The notes under the pieces: model-generated
What the model was told of the DNA's origin: nothing
Seen by the model: the letters and a program-made list of their open reading frames with translations, nothing else
Database searches by the model: none
Assembly (NCBI RefSeq): GCF_041346945.1
Contig: NZ_CP166850.1
Location: forward strand, 10,276,501-10,340,500
DNA from: Amycolatopsis sp. cg9
GTDB lineage: Bacteria; Actinomycetota; Actinomycetes; Mycobacteriales; Pseudonocardiaceae
Direction of reading: 5' to 3'
Length of the DNA stretch: 64,000 nucleotides
Part shown: in pieces, positions 20,994 through 28,805 of the stretch
Layout: each line of letters starts with the position of its first letter
How positions within the stretch are numbered: the first letter of the stretch is position 1
Translations under genes and position numbers: made by a program

Positions 20994-22187
20994 ATGGCAC
21001 ACATCGCGCTGCTGAACATCCCCGCGTACGGGCACGTCATGCCGACGCTGGACGTGGCCGCCGAACTGGTCCGCCGCGGTCACCGCGTCACCTTCGCCAC
21101 CACGGACCAGTTCGCCGACCTCGTGGCGCCGACGGGGGCACGGGTCCTGCGCTACGAGTCGTCCTTGACGCCGAAGCCGCGCACCGAGGCTCCGCCCGCC
21201 GACTTCGCCGCCTGGCTGCCGCTGGTGCTGGTCATGGAGAGCACCGCGACCATCCCGGTGTTCGAAGCGGCCTTCGCCGACGACGTGCCGGACCTGATCC
21301 TGTACGACCGCACCGTTTACGCGACCGGGCGGGTGCTCGCCGCGAAGTGGGGCGTGCCCGCGGTGGAGCTGTTCCCGTCCTTCGCCTACAACGACCAGTG
21401 GTCGCTGGCGAAGTTCCTCGGGGAAGAAAACGGTTTCAGCGAGGACCACCCGGCTCGCGTGGCCTTCCGCGAGAAGATCGCGGAACTGACCGCGGCGCAC
21501 GGCGTCCCGGAGATCACCCCCGCCGACTTCGCGATCGGCCGCGAGGAGTTCGCGCTCGCGTTCGTGGCGAAGGAGTTCCAGTACTACGGCGAAACCTTCG
21601 ACGACCACTTCGCGTTCATCGGCCCGTGCCTGGGCGACCGGACGTTCCAGGGCGACTGGCAGCCGCCGTCGGACGGCAAGCCCGTGCTGCTGGTCTCGCT
21701 CGGCACGGCGTTCAACGACCGCCCGGACTTCTTCCGGGCCGTCGTGGCGGCGTTCACCGGCGAGGACTGGCACGTCGTGCTGTCGATCGGCGCGCTCGAC
21801 CCGGCGGAACTGGGCGAGCTGCCGCCGAACGTCGAGGCGCACGCCGCGGTGCCGCAGCTGTCGGTGCTGAAGCACGCTTCGGCCTTCATCACCCACTCCG
21901 GCATGGGCGGGACGATGGAGGCGCTGTACTTCGACACGCCGATGGTGTCGCTCCCGCAGAGCGTCGAGCAGGCCGCGGTGGCCCAGCGGGTCGCGGAGCT
22001 GGGCCTCGGCACCAGCCTCGCCGGCCAGGAGCCCACCCCGGAGCTGCTGCGCGAAGCGGTGCGGACCATCGCGGGCGACGAGCGGATCCGGTCCGCGGTC
22101 GCGGCGATGGGCGCGAAGGTGCGCGCGGCCGGCGGCGCCGTCCGCGCGGCCGACGAGCTCGAGCGGCACCTCAAGCGCGTTTCCTGA
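20994..22187 (+). CDS. MGT-family (OleD/OleI-like) glycosyltransferase
   Basis: 397 residues, ATG with GAGGAG 7 nt upstream. GT1 family, GT-B fold: N-terminal acceptor domain (HIALLNIPAYGHVMPTLDVAAEL) and C-terminal nucleotide-sugar domain (LVSLGTAFNDRPDFFR, THSGMGGTMEALYFDTPMVSLPQ). This is the signature of macrolide glycosyltransferases such as OleD, OleI and MgtA, which inactivate macrolides with UDP-glucose. Placed between a membrane protein and a DrrAB-type exporter and near a secreted GH3, it is likely a self-resistance enzyme. A biosynthetic transferase is possible but less likely, because a separate sugar-cassette GT is at 26,102. Confidence 0.88.
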   Translation: MAHIALLNIPAYGHVMPTLDVAAELVRRGHRVTFATTDQFADLVAPTGARVLRYESSLTPKPRTEAPPADFAAWLPLVLVMESTATIPVFEAAFADDVPDLILYDRTVYATGRVLAAKWGVPAVELFPSFAYNDQWSLAKFLGEENGFSEDHPARVAFREKIAELTAAHGVPEITPADFAIGREEFALAFVAKEFQYYGETFDDHFAFIGPCLGDRTFQGDWQPPSDGKPVLLVSLGTAFNDRPDFFRAVVAAFTGEDWHVVLSIGALDPAELGELPPNVEAHAAVPQLSVLKHASAFITHSGMGGTMEALYFDTPMVSLPQSVEQAAVAQRVAELGLGTSLAGQEPTPELLREAVRTIAGDERIRSAVAAMGAKVRAAGGAVRAADELERHLKRVS

Positions 22188-22194
22188 CGACTTC

Positions 22195-22221
22195 GCGCCC
22201 GGGCCCCCGCGGCCCGGGCGC
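22195..22221 (+). terminator. Hairpin after glycosyltransferase
   Basis: Perfect 11-bp GC stem (22195-22205 with 22211-22221), 5-nt loop, 7 bp after the stop, followed by GCTTTCC. Probable terminator of the membrane protein/GT operon. Confidence 0.6.
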
Positions 22222-22370
22222 GCTTTCCGGCTCGCTGGTTCCCTCGAACCAGCTGCCTGTGGGGAAGGGCCGAGGTTGTCCCCCAGCACCACGGCCCTTC
22301 CTCACCCCCGTATGCGCTCTTTCCGACCCTGCCCGGGCCCGCGCGCCCGGTGATTTCCTGGAGGACCAGC

Positions 22371-23357
22371 GTGCAGGACGCTGTGGTGGTGCGGGACCTC
22401 GTGAAGAGGTACCCGAAAGCAGAACGGCCTGCGGTCGACGGCCTCGGTTTCACGATCGCCGCGGGCGAGGTCTTCGGCCTGCTGGGCCCCAACGGCGCGG
22501 GCAAGACGACGACGGTCAGCATGCTGACCACGCGCGCGCTGCCGACGTCCGGCCACGCCGAAGTGGCCGGCATCGACGTCGTCAAGCACGCGACGGCGGC
22601 CCGTCAGGTGCTGGCCGTGGTGCCGCAGCGCAACAACCTCGACCAGTCGCTGACGGTGCGGCAGAACCTGCTGTTCCACGCCGCTTACCACGGCATGGGC
22701 CGCGCGCAGCGGCACCGCCGGGCCGACGAGCTGATCGAGTGGATGGGCCTGGGCCCGCGCGCGAAGGCCCGGGTGGACGAGATGTCCGGCGGCCAGGCCC
22801 AGCGCGTGATGATCGCCCGGGCCCTGATGCACAAGCCGAAGGTGATGTTCCTCGACGAACCGGCGACCGGGCTGGACCCGCAGTCGCGGCTGTTCGTGCA
22901 CGAACGCGTCGCCGAGCTGACGGCCGAGGGCGTCACGGTCGTGGTCACCACGCACGACATGGAGGAGGCGGCCAAGCTGTGCGACCGGGTCGGCATCGTC
23001 GACCACGGCAAGCTGCTGGCCCTCGACACCACCGAAGCGCTGACCCGGTCGCTGCCGGGCAACACGACGCTCACCGTGGGCGTCACGGTGGCCGACGCGC
23101 CCGCCGAGGCCGTCGCCAAGGAGCTGGAGCTGGTGCCCGCCGTCGTGCGGGTCGAGCGGCTCGCCGCGACCGGCCGGGCCGCGGCCGACGAGAGCGCCGT
23201 CCAGTTCCGCCTCTACACCGAAGCCGAGCCGGCGTCGCTGCTGCCCGGCGTGCTCGCCGTGCTGGGCCGCGAGCGGTGCGAAGTCACCGGCATCTCGTTC
23301 GGCAAGCCGACCCTCGAAGACGTGTTCATCTCCATCACCGGACGGGACCTCCGATGA
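22371..23357 (+). CDS. ABC exporter ATP-binding protein (DrrA family)
   Basis: 328 residues, GTG 22371 with GGAGG 6 nt upstream. Walker A GPNGAGKTTT, signature MSGGQAQR, Walker B VMFLDEPATGLD, switch His in TTHD, and the extended C-terminal region typical of DrrA-type drug-export ATPases. Pairs with the ABC-2 permease that overlaps it by 4 bp. Likely exports the cluster product, possibly in glycosylated form. Confidence 0.93.
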   Translation: MQDAVVVRDLVKRYPKAERPAVDGLGFTIAAGEVFGLLGPNGAGKTTTVSMLTTRALPTSGHAEVAGIDVVKHATAARQVLAVVPQRNNLDQSLTVRQNLLFHAAYHGMGRAQRHRRADELIEWMGLGPRAKARVDEMSGGQAQRVMIARALMHKPKVMFLDEPATGLDPQSRLFVHERVAELTAEGVTVVVTTHDMEEAAKLCDRVGIVDHGKLLALDTTEALTRSLPGNTTLTVGVTVADAPAEAVAKELELVPAVVRVERLAATGRAAADESAVQFRLYTEAEPASLLPGVLAVLGRERCEVTGISFGKPTLEDVFISITGRDLR

Positions 23358-24190
23358 CCGCCACGACGCTCACCCCGCAGCCCGGGCTCGGCACCGGGAC
23401 CGGCCAGGCCGGGAACCCCGGCCAGGCCCGCGCGTTCCTCGCCGTGCTCGGCCGCGACGTCTTCGTCACCGGTCGCGAGCTGCTGCCGTTCCTGGCGCAG
23501 ATGCTGATCCAGCCGCTGTTCCTGCTGTTCATCTTCGGCAAGGTGCTGTCGCAGATCGGGTACGCGGGCGCCGGGTACGCCCAGATCCTGCTGCCCGGCA
23601 TGGTCGCGATGAACGCGTTCACCGGGGCGCTGCAGAACACCGCGCTCCCGCTGGTGCTGGACTTCTCGGTGACCAGGGAGATCGAGGACCGGCTGCTGGC
23701 GCCGCTGTCGATCCGCCTGGTGGCGGTGGAGAAGATGCTGTTCGGCGCGATCCGCGGCGTCATCGCCGGCCTGGTGATGATCCCGATCGGCCTGCTCATC
23801 CTCGACGGCGTCAGCTGGGACCCCGCGGCCTTGCCGGGCGTGGCCGGCGTCGTCGCCCTGGGCTCGCTGGCCGGCGCGGCGGTGGGCATGGTGCTCGGCA
23901 CGATCGTCCCGCCCCGGCACATCAACCTGGTCTTCACGATCCTGCTGGTCCCCCTGATCTTCACCGGGTCGGGCCAGTTCCCGTGGCTCAGCCTGTCCGG
24001 TTTGCGGTGGTTCCAGGTGATCTGCGCGGCGAATCCCCTGACGTACGTGTCGGAGGCGCTGCGCCGGCTGGTGATGCCGACCCAGGTCGAATCGATCCCG
24101 CTGTGGATCTCCCTGCTGGTCATGGTGGCCGCGACGGCGCTCTTCGGGATCTTCGGGATCCGCGGGTTCCTGAAGCGCGCCCTGGACTGA
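23354..24190 (+). CDS. ABC-2 type permease (DrrB family)
   Basis: 278 residues, ATG overlapping the ATPase stop (ATGA). Six hydrophobic segments and the ABC-2 pattern (LLPGMVAMNAFTGALQ, PLSIRLVAVEKMLFGAIRG, NPLTYVSEALRRLVMP). Forms the membrane part of the exporter with the preceding gene; inner membrane. Confidence 0.92.
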   Translation: MTATTLTPQPGLGTGTGQAGNPGQARAFLAVLGRDVFVTGRELLPFLAQMLIQPLFLLFIFGKVLSQIGYAGAGYAQILLPGMVAMNAFTGALQNTALPLVLDFSVTREIEDRLLAPLSIRLVAVEKMLFGAIRGVIAGLVMIPIGLLILDGVSWDPAALPGVAGVVALGSLAGAAVGMVLGTIVPPRHINLVFTILLVPLIFTGSGQFPWLSLSGLRWFQVICAANPLTYVSEALRRLVMPTQVESIPLWISLLVMVAATALFGIFGIRGFLKRALD

Positions 24191-24277
24191 CGCGGGGTAA
24201 CCGGGCGGACGCGCCGACGGTACGGTTGGACCACCCAGCCCCCGGCCCCGCCCGGCCCGGAAACCCAGGAGCGGTTC

Positions 24278-24937
24278 GTGCGCGTAGTCCTCGCGGAGGA
24301 TCTCTACCTGCTTCGAGACGGCATGACCCGCTTGCTCGAGGCGAAGGGGTTCACCGTGGTGGCCGCGGTCGGCAACGCGACCGAGCTGCTGAAGGCGATC
24401 GACGACCACGAACCGGACATCGCGGTGGTGGACGTCCGGCTCCCGCCCAAGTTCAGCGACGAGGGCATCCGCGCCGCTCTGGAGGCTCGCAGGCAGCGTC
24501 CGGGGCTACCGGTGCTGGTGCTGTCGCAGCACGTCGAGCAGACGTACGCGCGGGAGCTGCTCGCCGACGGCACGGGCGCGATCGGCTACCTGCTGAAGGA
24601 TCGCGTGCTCAACGCGGACCAGTTCGTGGACGCGTTGCGGATGGTGGCCGCGGGCGGCACGGCGATGGACCCCGAGGTGATTTCGAAGCTGCTGGCCAGC
24701 CGGTCCCGCCGGGACCCGCTGGACGCGCTGACGCCGCGGGAGCGCCAGGTGCTGGAGCTGATGGCGGAGGGCCGGTCGAACGCGGCCATCGCCCAGCGGA
24801 TGGTGATCAGCGAGGCCGCGGTGGGCAAGCACACGGCGAGCATCTTCACCAAGCTGGACCTGGCCCAGCACGAGGACGACAACCGGCGGGTATTGGCGGT
24901 GCTGACGTACCTGAGCAGCAAGGTGCCCAAGCCCTAG
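24278..24937 (+). CDS. NarL/FixJ-family response regulator
   Basis: 219 residues, GTG with AGGAG 6 nt upstream. Receiver domain with phospho-acceptor Asp52 (VVDVRLPP) and Lys in YLLKDRV; LuxR-type HTH about 148-212 (LTPRERQVLELMAEGRSNAAIAQRM). It lies 87 bp after the exporter. The nearest kinase is at 18,653, and both flank the export/resistance genes, so they probably form one two-component system. Confidence 0.92.
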   Translation: MRVVLAEDLYLLRDGMTRLLEAKGFTVVAAVGNATELLKAIDDHEPDIAVVDVRLPPKFSDEGIRAALEARRQRPGLPVLVLSQHVEQTYARELLADGTGAIGYLLKDRVLNADQFVDALRMVAAGGTAMDPEVISKLLASRSRRDPLDALTPRERQVLELMAEGRSNAAIAQRMVISEAAVGKHTASIFTKLDLAQHEDDNRRVLAVLTYLSSKVPKP

Positions 24938-24941
24938 CAAC

Positions 24942-24994
24942 GTCATGAAAGACCCTTTCACCGCGTCGGACGCGGTGAAAGGGTCTTTCATGAC
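24942..24994. terminator. 24-bp perfect palindrome between convergent genes
   Basis: Arms 24942-24965 and 24971-24994 are perfect inverted copies with a 5-nt loop and contain CATGAAAGACCCTTTCACC. Located 4 bp after the response-regulator stop and 22 bp from the aminotransferase stop, so it could terminate both. Related to the 15,570, 35,941 and 54,955 elements. Confidence 0.75.
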
Positions 24995-25016
24995 CTCCGG
25001 GCCCTGCCGGACTGGC

Positions 25017-26072
25017 TCAGCAGCCGTAGAACTTCCGCACCCGGTCGGTGATGTACTCCTGGTCGGCCTCGGTCAACGACGTGTACGTCGGCAGGTACAG
25101 CCCCTCCTCGGCGAACCGGTTCGCCTTCAGCGACGGCCACACCGGGTCGAGGTACATCGGCTGCCGGCTCATCGGCTTGAAGAACACCCGGGTCTCGACC
25201 CCTTCGGAGGCGAGGAACTCCCGGAGCTCCTCCCGGCGCTCGCACAGGAAGTCGTACATCCACAGCACATCGCGGCGCGGCATGAGCGTCACCCCGGGCA
25301 CGTCCCGCAGGCGGGCGTCGTACCGGGCCTCGATCTCCGACCGGAGCGCGAGGATCGAGTCCAGCTTCCCCACCTGCGCCACGGCGACCGCGGCCTGCAG
25401 GTTCGTCATCCGGAAGTTGTAGCCGATCTTCTTGTGCAGGAACGTGTGGTCGCGGTTGAAGGCCATCCCCCGCAGGTGCTTCATCTGCTCGGCCAGCCGC
25501 GCGTCCGAAGTCAGGCAGATCCCGCCCTCGCCCGAAGCGATGATCTTGTTGGCGAACAGCGAGAAGCAGGCGATGTCGCCGACCGGGCGCACCCCGTGCG
25601 CCTCCGCGGAATCCTCCACCACGCGCAGGTTGTACTCGTACGCCAGCTCCATGACGGCGTCCATGTCGCACCGGCGGCCGTAGACGTGCACCGGCATGAT
25701 CGCCTTGGTGCGCGGCGTGATCTTCGCTTCGATGAGCGACACGTCGATGTTCAGGTCGTCGCCGCAGTCGACGAACACCGGCGTCGCGCCCGTGTACGTC
25801 ACCGCCCACGCCGAAGCGATCATCGTGAACTCCGGGACGATCACCTCGTCCCCCGGCCCGATCCCGAGCGCTCGCAGCGCCAGGGTGAGCGCCGTGGTGC
25901 CGGACGAGCACGCCACTCCGTGCTCGATCCCGTTGTACGCCGCGAACGCCTCTTCGAAGCGGGCCACGTACGGGCCCTGCGAAGAGATCCAGCCGCTCGT
26001 GACGGCTTCGGTGACGTTGGCCAGCTCGGCTTCGTCCAGGTACGGCTGCGAAACCGGGTACTTGACGGACAT
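25017..26072 (-). CDS. DegT/DnrJ sugar aminotransferase (GDP-perosamine-synthase-like)
   Basis: 351 residues, PLP-dependent fold type I. Start ATG 26072 after a GGAAGGG run. Motifs: WISSQGPYVARFE, CSSGTTALTLALRALGIGPGDEVIVP, VVEDSAEAHG, and SLFANKIIASGEGG with PLP Lys176. It resembles GDP-perosamine synthases, which aminate C4 of GDP-4-keto-6-deoxymannose. The homologous polyene enzymes (NysDII type) give mycosamine, so the regiochemistry is not certain. Last gene of a three-gene operon with the GDP-mannose dehydratase and a glycosyltransferase, which together make and attach the amino sugar. Confidence 0.9.
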   Translation of the reverse strand: MSVKYPVSQPYLDEAELANVTEAVTSGWISSQGPYVARFEEAFAAYNGIEHGVACSSGTTALTLALRALGIGPGDEVIVPEFTMIASAWAVTYTGATPVFVDCGDDLNIDVSLIEAKITPRTKAIMPVHVYGRRCDMDAVMELAYEYNLRVVEDSAEAHGVRPVGDIACFSLFANKIIASGEGGICLTSDARLAEQMKHLRGMAFNRDHTFLHKKIGYNFRMTNLQAAVAVAQVGKLDSILALRSEIEARYDARLRDVPGVTLMPRRDVLWMYDFLCERREELREFLASEGVETRVFFKPMSRQPMYLDPVWPSLKANRFAEEGLYLPTYTSLTEADQEYITDRVRKFYGC

Positions 26073-26101
26073 GCCCTTCCCTTCCCCGCCCACGGAATCG
26101 G

Positions 26102-27454
26102 TCACCGGACCGCGGCCAGCACGGCGTCGGCCGCGGCCGCGGCACCGCCCGCCGAGCGGAAGCGGTCCGCCCAGTCCTCGGCGTTCGCCGTGAACTCCTT
26201 CTCCTCCAGCAACCTGCGCAGCTTGGCGACGATCGCGTCCGCGGACACGGTCTCCTCGTGCGAAAGCACGAGCCCGCAGCCGCTGTCGAGGACGCGGGCG
26301 GCGTGGTCGTGGCAGTCCATCCAGAACGGCTGCACGAGCCCCGGCTTGCCGAAGTACACGCCTTCGTACGCGCTGTTGCCGCCGCCGTGGTTGTAGTAGA
26401 CGCGCACGTGCGGGTGGGCCAGCACGTCGAACTGCGACGGCACCCAGTTCTCCAGCCGCACGTTCGCGGGCAGGTCCGCCGGCAGCAGCGCGCGCTGGGC
26501 CTTGGGCAGCTTCCACAGCACGTGGTGCTCCGGCCCGAGCTTCCGCGCCGCTTCGGCGATCGCCGTCACCTGGGGCGCGGTCAGCCGCATGTGGGTGCCG
26601 AAGGCCAGGTAGACGACCGACTCGTGCTCGTCCAGCCAGGCCGACAGCGCGGGGTCCGGCTCCACCGCTTCGGGCAGCGGCGGCACGACCGGGCCGACCA
26701 TCTTCAGGTGCGAGGGCGCCGCGGCGAACGGGTACTCCATGCCGAACACCGAATAGGCCAGGATCGCCTGCGCGCGGTCGGCGTAGGTGGACTGCCCGGC
26801 GGTCGCGTTCAGGATGCCGGCTTCCTTGCGCGCCTTGGTGAACTGCACCGCGGGCACCTTCGTCAGCATGCCGAGCAGCAGCCGCAGCCGGAACCCGAGG
26901 TTCGCGAGCTTCTGGCGCCCGGAGAGGTCCCGCGGCAGCCCGGTGTTCGGGCTCGGGTAGCTCAGCGGCAGGCGGTCGGCGAAGACCTCGCTGACCGAGA
27001 TCGGCACGCTGTAGACGTAGGGGATGTCCCGGGCGATCGCCGCGTCGGTCGGGTAGACGCTGGAGGAGTCGATGACCATCAGCGCCGGCTTGACCTCGTC
27101 GACGACGGCCAGCGCGCGCTCGTACATCGTCACCATGATGCTCGCGTCGGTGACGCCGCTGAGGTAGGCGATCACGTTCTGCGGCCGCGCGGTCAGGCTG
27201 CCGGGCTTCGCGGGCTGCGTCGCGGCGGCGTAGAGGTCGGGGTTCCACTCGCCCGGCGGGCGCTCGAGGCGCTCCCCGAACGAAACGAACTTCACGGGGT
27301 TGTCGGCGGAAATCGCCTCGACGTCCGCGCGGCGGTCCTCAGTGGACGCGAAGTACAGGTCCGGCACGCCGCGGCGGGCGAGCTCGCCCGCGATGACCAG
27401 CAGCGGGTTGATCATGCCGGCGTCGGCGATCGACGCGAACAGGATGGGGGCCAT
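26102..27454 (-). CDS. Glycosyltransferase (polyene-type aminosugar transferase)
   Basis: 450 residues, GT1-like GT-B fold. N-terminus PILFASIADAGMINPLLVIAGELARRGV is reminiscent of NysDI/AmphDI-type transferases. C-terminal donor site VYYNHGGGNSAYEGVYFGKPGLVQP. It begins 4 bp after the dehydratase stop and ends 29 bp before the aminotransferase, so its donor is most likely the GDP-amino-dideoxymannose made by its neighbours, and its acceptor the polyketide. It differs from the MGT-type enzyme at 20,994 in length and donor motif. Confidence 0.88.
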   Translation of the reverse strand: MAPILFASIADAGMINPLLVIAGELARRGVPDLYFASTEDRRADVEAISADNPVKFVSFGERLERPPGEWNPDLYAAATQPAKPGSLTARPQNVIAYLSGVTDASIMVTMYERALAVVDEVKPALMVIDSSSVYPTDAAIARDIPYVYSVPISVSEVFADRLPLSYPSPNTGLPRDLSGRQKLANLGFRLRLLLGMLTKVPAVQFTKARKEAGILNATAGQSTYADRAQAILAYSVFGMEYPFAAAPSHLKMVGPVVPPLPEAVEPDPALSAWLDEHESVVYLAFGTHMRLTAPQVTAIAEAARKLGPEHHVLWKLPKAQRALLPADLPANVRLENWVPSQFDVLAHPHVRVYYNHGGGNSAYEGVYFGKPGLVQPFWMDCHDHAARVLDSGCGLVLSHEETVSADAIVAKLRRLLEEKEFTANAEDWADRFRSAGGAAAAADAVLAAVR

Positions 27455-27458
27455 CGTC

Positions 27459-28490
27459 TCACCAGCTCCCGGCGAGCATCAGTTCGCTGTACTTGTGCTC
27501 GTTCGAGGCCTTGCGCAGGTCGGCCTCGACCATCATGCGCATCAGCTCTTCGAAGTCGACCGACTGCTTCCAGCCGAGCTCGGCGCGCGCCTTTTCCGGG
27601 TTGGCGCAGAGGGTTTCGACCTCCGCGGGCCGCACCAGGGCCGGGTCGATGACGACGTAGTCGTGCCAGTTCAGGTCGACCGCGTCGAAGGCGATCTGGA
27701 CGGCGTCGCGGACCGAGTGCATCTCGCCGGTGCCGACCACGTAGTCGGTCGCCGTGTCCTGCTGCAGCATCAGGTGCATCGCGCGGACGTAGTCGCCGGC
27801 GAAGCCCCAGTCGCGCACCGCGTCCAGGTTGCCGAGGTACAGCTTGTCGCGCATGCCCAGCTTGATCTCCGCCACCGCCATGGTGATCTTGCGGGTGACG
27901 AACTCGGCGCCGCGGCGCGGCGACTCGTGGTTGAACAGGATCCCGGAAACCCCGAACATGCCGAAGGATTCGCGGTAGTTCTTGGTGATGAAGTGCCCGT
28001 AGGTCTTCGCGACCCCGTAGGGGCTGCGCGGGTGGAAGATGGTCTGCTCGTTCTGCGGGGTCTCGGCGACCTTGCCGTACATCTCCGACGACGACGCCTG
28101 GTAGAACCGGATCCCGCCACTGCCGGTGGGCCGCGACTTGTCCAGCCCGCACACCATCCGGACCGCTTCGAGCACCCGCAGCACGCCCATGCCGTTCACC
28201 TCGGTGGTGAGTTCCGGCTGCTGCCAGGACATCGGCACGAACGAGATGGCCGCGAGGTTGTACACCTCGTCCGGCTGCACCAGGTCCACCGCGGACACGA
28301 GGCTGACCTGGTCCATCAGGTCGCCTTCCACGAAGTGGAGATCGGAGACCAGCCTGCTGATCCGCGACTTGCGCGGGTTCGCCTGGCCGCGGACCAGGCC
28401 CCAGACCTGGTAGCCCTCGGCCAGGAGGTGTTCGGCCAGGTACGACCCGTCCTGCCCGGTGATGCCGGTGATCAACGCACGCTTCGCCAT
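27459..28490 (-). CDS. GDP-mannose 4,6-dehydratase
   Basis: 343 residues, ATG with GGAAGG 7 nt upstream. Extended SDR: NAD(P) motif GITGQDGSYLAEHLL, catalytic SSSEMYGK and YGVAKTYGHF (Tyr-Lys), FNHESPRRGAEFVTRKI, all diagnostic of the GDP-mannose dehydratase family. Converts GDP-D-mannose to GDP-4-keto-6-deoxy-D-mannose, the entry step to perosamine or mycosamine. First gene of the sugar operon. Its promoter region carries CCTAGGGG repeats. Confidence 0.93.
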   Translation of the reverse strand: MAKRALITGITGQDGSYLAEHLLAEGYQVWGLVRGQANPRKSRISRLVSDLHFVEGDLMDQVSLVSAVDLVQPDEVYNLAAISFVPMSWQQPELTTEVNGMGVLRVLEAVRMVCGLDKSRPTGSGGIRFYQASSSEMYGKVAETPQNEQTIFHPRSPYGVAKTYGHFITKNYRESFGMFGVSGILFNHESPRRGAEFVTRKITMAVAEIKLGMRDKLYLGNLDAVRDWGFAGDYVRAMHLMLQQDTATDYVVGTGEMHSVRDAVQIAFDAVDLNWHDYVVIDPALVRPAEVETLCANPEKARAELGWKQSVDFEELMRMMVEADLRKASNEHKYSELMLAGSW

Positions 28491-28805
28491 GAATGTGCCT
28501 TCCCTTGCCACGTAACGAGTGCAGCCCCCGCCGTGGCGTCGTCCGGCCGCCTTGCGAGCAGCTTCGGTGAACCCTGCCGCCGCGAAAATCGCGCTGTACC
28601 GCCGAATCCGCGTCCGGTGGTCGGCAACGACGTCCACGCTCGCGCCAGGCCGCTTCGAAGTCAAGGAGATCGGCACCAAGTCAATGGCCCGCCCCTACCC
28701 GGTCCGAAGCGGCCTAGGGGCGGACCGGAAAACCTAGGGGTGGGCCCGAAACGCGCGAAGGAGCCGGGGCCCGCCGATGCGGGTCCCGGCTCCTTCGAAC
28801 TGGGC
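28491..28805. promoter_or_regulatory. Sugar-operon promoter region with CCTAGGGG repeats; LAL terminator
   Basis: 315-bp gap without a gene. CCCCTACC (28692-28699), CCTAGGGG (28713-28720) and CCTAGGGG (28733-28740) are spaced about 20 bp apart, upstream of the dehydratase start on the minus strand. Next to the LAL stop is a long stem (28757-28774 with 28779-28796, one mismatch, 4-nt loop), the likely LAL terminator. Confidence 0.5.
28757..28796 (-). terminator. Hairpin terminator of the LAL regulator
   Basis: 18-bp stem with one G:T-type mismatch and loop CGAT, starting 9 bp beyond the stop codon of the LAL gene (read leftward). No clear U-tract. Confidence 0.6.

Noticed and set aside
24945..24993. 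Small ORF starting in the palindrome (MKDPF…)
   Set aside because: The frame is created by the palindrome itself; the same pseudo-peptide pattern (NDSF, KESF) appears at each copy of the repeat family.
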